Part shown: piece after piece, positions 59,761 through 64,000 of the stretch
Layout of the letters: every line of letters starts with the position of its first letter
How positions within the stretch are numbered: the stretch's first letter is position 1
NCBI GenBank assembly: GCA_017933995.1
Contig: JAGBKI010000017.1
Coordinates: forward strand, 28,119-92,118
From: Bacteroidaceae bacterium
GTDB lineage: Bacteria; Bacteroidota; Bacteroidia; Bacteroidales; Bacteroidaceae
Direction of reading: 5' to 3'
Length of the DNA: 64,000 bases
The notes under the pieces: generated by a model
Databases searched by the model: none
The model's input: the letters and a program-made list of their open reading frames with translations, nothing else
What the model was told of the DNA's origin: nothing
Made by a program: the position numbers and the translations under genes

Positions 59761-59800
59761 AACAGCCGTACCCCTTTTCCAAAGGGGTGCGGCTGTTCTT
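59761..59800 (+). terminator. Rho-independent terminator after glgP
   Basis: AACAGCCG-ACCCCTTT pairs with AAAGGGGT-CGGCTGTT over 59761-59797, then CTTAT. Confidence 0.8.
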
Positions 59801-59855
59801 ATATCCCCACTTACACTTTGTCCAATGCGGGATGGAGCTGTTCCATTACAACAAG

Positions 59856-59896
59856 GCGCAAAAAGAGCCGCGCATCAGCGTATGCCAATGCGCGGC
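59856..59896 (-). terminator. Terminator of the minus-strand permease gene
   Basis: On the minus strand, GCCGCGCAT (59896-59888) pairs with ATGCGCGGC (59875-59867), followed by TCTTTTT. Confidence 0.75.
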
Positions 59897-59916
59897 GAAT
59901 TGGAAACAAATGGAAT

Positions 59917-61182
59917 TTAAGCCTTGGCTTTCTTCTCGCGGAAAATGAGGGCGAAGAGCACCAGCACGACGAGGGCGTAGGCGGCGAAGATGAACCAGGT
60001 GGTCTGCCAGCCGGCGACCTTGGCCAGCGCGTCGGTCTGCGTGTTCACATACTTGTCCACCACGGCCTGCGCGCCCAGCGAGCCGAAGAACGCGCCGAGG
60101 CCGTTGGTCATCAGCATAAACAGCCCCTGTGCCGACGAGCGGATGTCGGTGTCCGTGTTCTTGTCGACGAAAAGCGCGCCGCTGATGTTGAAGAAGTCGA
60201 ACGCCACGCCGTAGACGATGCACGAGAGGATGAACATCCACACACCGCTGCCAGGGTCGCCCGTGCCGAAGAGGCCAAAGCGCAGCACCCATCCCGCCAT
60301 GGCAATCATCATCACCTTCTTGATGCCGAAGCGACCCAGGAAGAAGGGGATGAGCAGGATGCACAGCGTCTCGCTCATCTGCGAGAGGGAGATGAGGGCA
60401 TTGGCGTGCTGTGCGCCGAAGGTGTCGGCGAACTCGGGGATGTCGGCAAACGAACTGATGAAGCCGTTGGCGAAGCCGTTGGAAATCTGCAATTGCAGAC
60501 CCAGCAGGAAGGAGAAGATGAAGAACAGGGCCATGCGCGGCTCCTTGAACAGCGCGAACGCCTTGAGACCCATGGCCTCGACGAGCGACTTGCCGCCACC
60601 CTTGTTGGTGGGGCAGGCGGGCAGCGTCGGGGCGTAGAAGCCCAGCAGCAGGCTGATGGCGCCGCTGACTACGAACTGCATCGCTGTGTGCTGGAAGCCT
60701 GCGAAGTCGACGCTGAGCATGGTGCAGATGAAGCCAATGGTGCCGAACACGCGGATGGGCGGGAAGGCTTTCACCGTGTCGAGCCCGGCGCGCGTCAGGG
60801 CGTTGAACGCCACGCTGTTCGACAGCGCGAGCGTGGGCATATAGAACGCCACGCTGAAGGAGTAGAGCGTGAAAAGCGTCCACTTGTCCATCGCTTCGCC
60901 CGCTGTCACGCCGTATACGCCCGCCGCCACCATCAGGGCGCCGGCCAGCAGGTGGCACAGGCCCAACAGCCGCTCGGCGCGTATCCAGCGGTCGGCCACG
61001 ATGCCCATCAGCGCGGGCATGAAGATAGACACGACGCCCTGGATGCTGTAGAACCAGCCGATGATATCGGCGTTGCCCGAGGCGAAGAGGTAGCCGCCCA
61101 TCGACGTGAGGTAGGCGCCCCACGCGGCGAACTGCAGGAAGTTCATCGCCGTGAGCCGGACTTTCAGATTGGAGTTTTGCAT
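59917..61182 (-). CDS. MFS transporter, nucleoside:H+ symporter (NupG) type
   Basis: 421 aa from the ATG at 61182 (MQNSNLKVRLTAMNFLQFAAWGAYLTSMG); the longer frame overlaps the promoter. It has twelve hydrophobic segments. LQFAAWGAYLTSMGGYL, GIVADRWI, the central FPPIRVFGTIGFI and DFFNISGALFVD are features of the NupG/XapB nucleoside permease family common in Bacteroidetes. It probably imports nucleosides through the cytoplasmic membrane by proton symport. Substrate choice is inferred only from the family. Confidence 0.83.
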   Translation of the reverse strand: MQNSNLKVRLTAMNFLQFAAWGAYLTSMGGYLFASGNADIIGWFYSIQGVVSIFMPALMGIVADRWIRAERLLGLCHLLAGALMVAAGVYGVTAGEAMDKWTLFTLYSFSVAFYMPTLALSNSVAFNALTRAGLDTVKAFPPIRVFGTIGFICTMLSVDFAGFQHTAMQFVVSGAISLLLGFYAPTLPACPTNKGGGKSLVEAMGLKAFALFKEPRMALFFIFSFLLGLQLQISNGFANGFISSFADIPEFADTFGAQHANALISLSQMSETLCILLIPFFLGRFGIKKVMMIAMAGWVLRFGLFGTGDPGSGVWMFILSCIVYGVAFDFFNISGALFVDKNTDTDIRSSAQGLFMLMTNGLGAFFGSLGAQAVVDKYVNTQTDALAKVAGWQTTWFIFAAYALVVLVLFALIFREKKAKA

Positions 61183-61226
61183 GGTTGTGTGATATAGTAA
61201 TAAGGTTATTCGTGTTTGCAACAGGG

Positions 61227-61234
61227 CAAAAGTA
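61227..61234 (-). promoter_or_regulatory. -7 promoter box TACTTTTG for the permease
   Basis: Minus-strand TAnnTTTG about 44 nt before the ATG at 61182; divergent from the promoter at 61268. Confidence 0.6.
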
Positions 61235-61267
61235 CACAAATCTTAGTATAAAGGCAGCAAAAATAAC

Positions 61268-61275
61268 TACCTTTG
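61268..61275 (+). promoter_or_regulatory. -7 box TACCTTTG directly before the lipoprotein gene
   Basis: It ends 5 nt before the ATG at 61281, so the transcript is predicted to be leaderless, like miaB. Confidence 0.6.
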
Positions 61276-61280
61276 CAGCG

Positions 61281-61733
61281 ATGAAAGCCTTTCCGCTCGT
61301 TATTGCGACAATATTCGGCCTCGCTTCATGCGGCAGCAAGCAAGAGGCTGCCCCCGCTCCCCAATACACCCCCACACCTCTTACAGCCGAAACTAAGATT
61401 GCCGCGCGCGCTGTAGACGAAACCGCCGCTGCTGCCGTGCTCGACACGGCGCGCCTGGCTTTCCACGCCGGAGGCTACGAAACCGCCGCCCGCCTGGCGC
61501 GCTCCGTGCGCCAGCGCTACCCCGCCGCCCTCAACGCCCGCGAGGACGCCATTCTGCTCATCGACAGCATCGAGATGGCCGAGGCCGCCGTCCGCGTGGC
61601 GCGCCTCGACGCCACGGGCTGCGTCGACACCGACGAGGGCGTCGCCGTCGAGCGCGCCAAAGCCGCCGACAAGGTGGCCTACTACCAGCAGAAACTCGCC
61701 CGCGACCTACAAGCGCGCAAGCGCCACGGGTAG
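61281..61733 (+). CDS. Putative lipoprotein with helical repeat region
   Basis: 150 aa from the ATG at 61281. Lipobox LASC at residues 14-17 (TIFGLASCGSK). The mature protein is Ala-rich and helical: AAVLDTARLAFHAGGYETAA then ARLARSVRQRYP look like one TPR-type helical pair. It ends with a charged helix (AKAADKVAYYQQKLARDLQ). Function is unknown. It precedes the helicase gene by 132 nt of short tandem repeats. Confidence 0.7.
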   Translation: MKAFPLVIATIFGLASCGSKQEAAPAPQYTPTPLTAETKIAARAVDETAAAAVLDTARLAFHAGGYETAARLARSVRQRYPAALNAREDAILLIDSIEMAEAAVRVARLDATGCVDTDEGVAVERAKAADKVAYYQQKLARDLQARKRHG

Positions 61734-61740
61734 CGGAGGG

Positions 61741-61805
61741 CTGAGTGCTCTGAATACTCTGAGTGCTCTGAATACTCTGAGTGCTCTGAATACTCTGAGT
61801 ACTCC
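61741..61805. repeat. Tandem repeat, 18-bp unit, about 3.5 copies
   Basis: The unit is CTGAGTGCTCTGAATACT, itself two 9-bp halves (CTGAGTGCT and CTGAATACT). The copies are perfect, so the array is likely to vary in length between strains. Confidence 0.85.
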
Positions 61806-61821
61806 GAAAACCCCGCGCCAG

Positions 61822-61865
61822 CCTTAAACCTCTTAAGCCTCTTAAACCTCATTAAACCTCATAAA
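61822..61865. repeat. Tandem repeat of CTCTTAAACCT type
   Basis: About four 11-bp units (CCTTAAACCTCTTAAGCCTC...) end directly at the helicase start codon. The array is similar to that at 49068-49101. Confidence 0.7.
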
Positions 61866-64000
61866 GTGTCCTCCATAGATTTCCCCTCACAACTCAGCCC
61901 CGCCCAGTGGGAGGCCGTGCAGTATTGCGACGGCCCCTCGCTCGTCATCGCAGGCGCGGGGTCGGGCAAGACGAGGATGCTCACCTATAAAATCGCCTAC
62001 CTCATCCACTGCGGCCTGAAGCCGTGGGCCATCCTCGCCCTGACCTTCACCAACAAGGCCGCGCGCGAGATGAACGGCCGCATCGAGGCCCTGCTTGGCG
62101 ACGGCAGCACGGAGGGCATGTGGAGCGGCACGTTCCACAGCATCTTCGCCCGCATCCTGCGCCGCGAGGCCGAGGCAATAGGCTACACCCAGCGTTTCAC
62201 CATCTACGACGCAGACGACAGCAAGACGCTCATCAAGCAGATCATCAAGCGGCGCGGCCTCGACGACAAGAAGTACCGCCCGGGGCGCATCGCCTCGCGC
62301 ATCAGCGACGCCAAGAACCGCCTCGTCGTGCCCGACGCCTACCTTGCCGACGCCGACCAGCGGAAGCGCGACCTCGTTTCCGACATCCCCGAAACGGGCA
62401 GCATCTACGCCGAATACCAGCGCACACTGCGCGCCGCCGACGCCATGGACTTCGACGACCTGCTGCTCAACACGTTCCTCCTCTTCCGCGACCGCGACGA
62501 CATACGCCGCCGCTACCGCGAGCGTTTCGGCTACATCCTCGTCGACGAGTACCAGGACACCAACTACGCCCAGCACCGCATCGTCACCCAACTGGCCGAC
62601 AGCCCGCAGAGCCGCATCTGCGTCGTGGGCGACGACGCGCAGAGCATCTACAGTTTCCGTGGCGCCAACATCGACAACATCCTGGGCTTCACCAAGCAGT
62701 ACGAGGGCTGCCGCCTCTTCAAACTGGAGCGCAACTACCGCAGCACCAAAACCATCGTGCGCGCCGCCGCCAGCATCATCGCCAACAACAAGCGGCAGAT
62801 TCCCAAGACCGTCTACAGCGAGGAGGCCGAGGGCGACCGCCTGCGCGTCATCGACGCCGCCAACGACAAGGAGGAGAGCGCCAAGGTGGCCAAAATCATC
62901 CAGCGCCTGCACGGCGCGGAGCACGAGGGCTGGGAGACGATGGCCGTGCTCTACCGCACCAACGCCCAGAGCCGCTCGTTCGAGGACGCCTTCAGCGAGC
63001 GCGGCATTCCCTACCGCGTCTACGGCGGCCTGTCGTTCTACCAGCGCAAGGAAATCAAGGACTTGATTGCCTACATGCGCCTGCTGGTGAACCCCAACGA
63101 CGACGTGGCCTTCCGCCGTGTCATCAACGTGCCGGCGCGCGGCATCGGGCAGACCACCGTGACGCGCTTGGCCGAGGCCGCAGCGGGCGCGGCGTGCAGC
63201 CTGTGGGAGGCGGCGGAACACGCCGAGCAACTACAGGCAGGACTGTCCACCGCCACGCTGCGCAAGGTGCACGGCTTCCTCGCCCTGCTCGTGTCGCTGC
63301 GCGAACGCCTCGAAACCGTCAGCGCGCTCGCCCTGGCCACCGCCGTGCTCAACGAGAGCGGCCTGGCGCAGGAACTCGCCGCCGACAAGAGCGTGGAGGG
63401 CGAGACGCGCCAGGAGAACGTCGACTCGCTGTTCGGCGCCATCGCGCAGTACGAGGAAGACCACCGCAAGGCCCACCCCGACGCCCCCATCGCCCCGCTC
63501 ACCGACTACCTGGAGAGCGTGGCCCTGCTCACCGACGCCGATCGCCGCGACGACGGCACGCCGCGCGTCACCGTGATGACCATCCACGCCGCCAAGGGAC
63601 TGGAGTTCGACACCGTGTTCGTCACCGGCCTGGAGGACGGCCTATTCCCCGCCAACAACTCCTATATAGACCCGCGCGAGCGCGAGGAGGAGCGCCGCCT
63701 GTTCTACGTCGCCGTGACGCGCGCCGGCAAGCGTTGCTACCTCACCCACGCCGACAAGCGTTTCCGTTTCGGTAAGACCGAGGCGTGCCTGCCCAGCCCT
63801 TTCCTCGACGAGATTGCGGGCGACTGCCTCAGCTACGGCACGCGCGAGAAGTCCCACACGTGGAACACGCGCCCGTCGGCCTCACTCACCCCGCCTTTCG
63901 CCTCCCGATTCGGCTCATCTTCGCGCGGTTTCAGCGCGCCGTCCGCCCAACCCGCGCAGCCCGCGCCGCGCTTCCGCCCCGTGGGGCGCACGCCGTTCCC
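61866..64000 (+). CDS. uvrD: UvrD/PcrA-type ATP-dependent DNA helicase (3' end outside window)
   Basis: 711 residues are visible from the GTG at 61866 (VSSIDFPSQLSPAQWEAV). Superfamily 1A motifs: Walker A AGAGSGKTRML (near residue 31), LALTFTNKAAREM (Ia), ILVDEYQDTNYAQ (II), VVGDDAQSIYSFRGAN (III), LERNYRST (IV), TIHAAKGLEFDTVF (V) and FYVAVTRAGKR (VI). It unwinds DNA 3' to 5' in repair and replication. GTG is chosen because no ATG lies upstream of the conserved start. The C-terminal part beyond 63900 is low-complexity, as is usual before the family's end. Confidence 0.93.
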   Translation, partial: MSSIDFPSQLSPAQWEAVQYCDGPSLVIAGAGSGKTRMLTYKIAYLIHCGLKPWAILALTFTNKAAREMNGRIEALLGDGSTEGMWSGTFHSIFARILRREAEAIGYTQRFTIYDADDSKTLIKQIIKRRGLDDKKYRPGRIASRISDAKNRLVVPDAYLADADQRKRDLVSDIPETGSIYAEYQRTLRAADAMDFDDLLLNTFLLFRDRDDIRRRYRERFGYILVDEYQDTNYAQHRIVTQLADSPQSRICVVGDDAQSIYSFRGANIDNILGFTKQYEGCRLFKLERNYRSTKTIVRAAASIIANNKRQIPKTVYSEEAEGDRLRVIDAANDKEESAKVAKIIQRLHGAEHEGWETMAVLYRTNAQSRSFEDAFSERGIPYRVYGGLSFYQRKEIKDLIAYMRLLVNPNDDVAFRRVINVPARGIGQTTVTRLAEAAAGAACSLWEAAEHAEQLQAGLSTATLRKVHGFLALLVSLRERLETVSALALATAVLNESGLAQELAADKSVEGETRQENVDSLFGAIAQYEEDHRKAHPDAPIAPLTDYLESVALLTDADRRDDGTPRVTVMTIHAAKGLEFDTVFVTGLEDGLFPANNSYIDPREREEERRLFYVAVTRAGKRCYLTHADKRFRFGKTEACLPSPFLDEIAGDCLSYGTREKSHTWNTRPSASLTPPFASRFGSSSRGFSAPSAQPAQPAPRFRPVGRTPF

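Noticed and set aside
1-64000. tRNA, rRNA, insertion sequence, integrase and phage genes
   Set aside because: I looked for acceptor/T-arm patterns and transposase motifs in the gaps and found none that I could support.

Overview
The window is a GC-rich stretch (around 60% GC by eye) of a Bacteroidales chromosome, most like Prevotellaceae or a close relative. Evidence for this: a SusC/SusD pair, PorX with several type IX secretion (T9SS) C-terminal signals, promoters of the Bacteroidetes type (TTTG, about 19-20 bp, TAnnTTTG), the rpmB-rpmG-DUF4295 trio, a GT3-type glycogen synthase, BspA-like leucine-rich repeats, and secreted proteins ending in a DLQGRR...GGKK..IK tail. No tRNA, rRNA, CRISPR array, transposase or phage gene was seen.

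Layout. 1-5.3 kb: two paralogous nucleotidyltransferase-like proteins flank an HU-like DNA-binding protein, a glycosyltransferase and a sugar epimerase (surface glycan synthesis). 5.4-21.3 kb: mostly housekeeping. It holds porX, a small periplasmic protein, miaB, then coaX, an outer-membrane protein, lptC and a CNNM/CorC protein, with a truncated antitoxin-like ORF wedged before the last. An exonuclease/phosphatase, gpmI, a U32-ribF-CPBP-dusB chain with overlapping stops and starts, and cysK follow. 21.6-44.4 kb: an accessory glycan-foraging region. It has a SusC/SusD pair, two divergent GH85 endo-beta-N-acetylglucosaminidases with T9SS tails, a GH92 alpha-mannosidase, small outer-membrane proteins, an S41 protease and two DLQGRR-tailed secreted proteins. 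The inferred joint task is N-glycan harvesting: GH85 enzymes release glycans outside the cell, SusCD imports them, and GH92 trims mannose. 44.4-49.1 kb: a structured intergenic region, an unknown 186-aa protein, a 995-aa BspA-like LRR protein, a 59-aa small protein and a decayed gene fragment resembling radical SAM enzymes. 49.1-64 kb: housekeeping again: map, tsaD, a PncC/CinA-like gene, rpmB-rpmG-DUF4295, a carboxyltransferase whose carrier domain lacks the biotin lysine, glycogen synthase and phosphorylase, a nucleoside-type MFS permease, a lipoprotein and a UvrD/PcrA helicase cut by the window end.

Most unusual items: a family of intergenic elements built from 21-bp units, bounded by inverted repeats (three full copies); a predicted roughly 160-nt structured RNA with its own promoter and terminator at 31.4 kb, followed by a 184-bp nested palindromic element; two small proteins of about 55 aa (MKxY...P start, Trp-rich end), each next to a DLQGRR-tailed secreted protein; several genes whose -7 box lies only 4-5 nt from the start codon (predicted leaderless mRNAs); and a recurring ACTCCGTAT-ATATATA motif.
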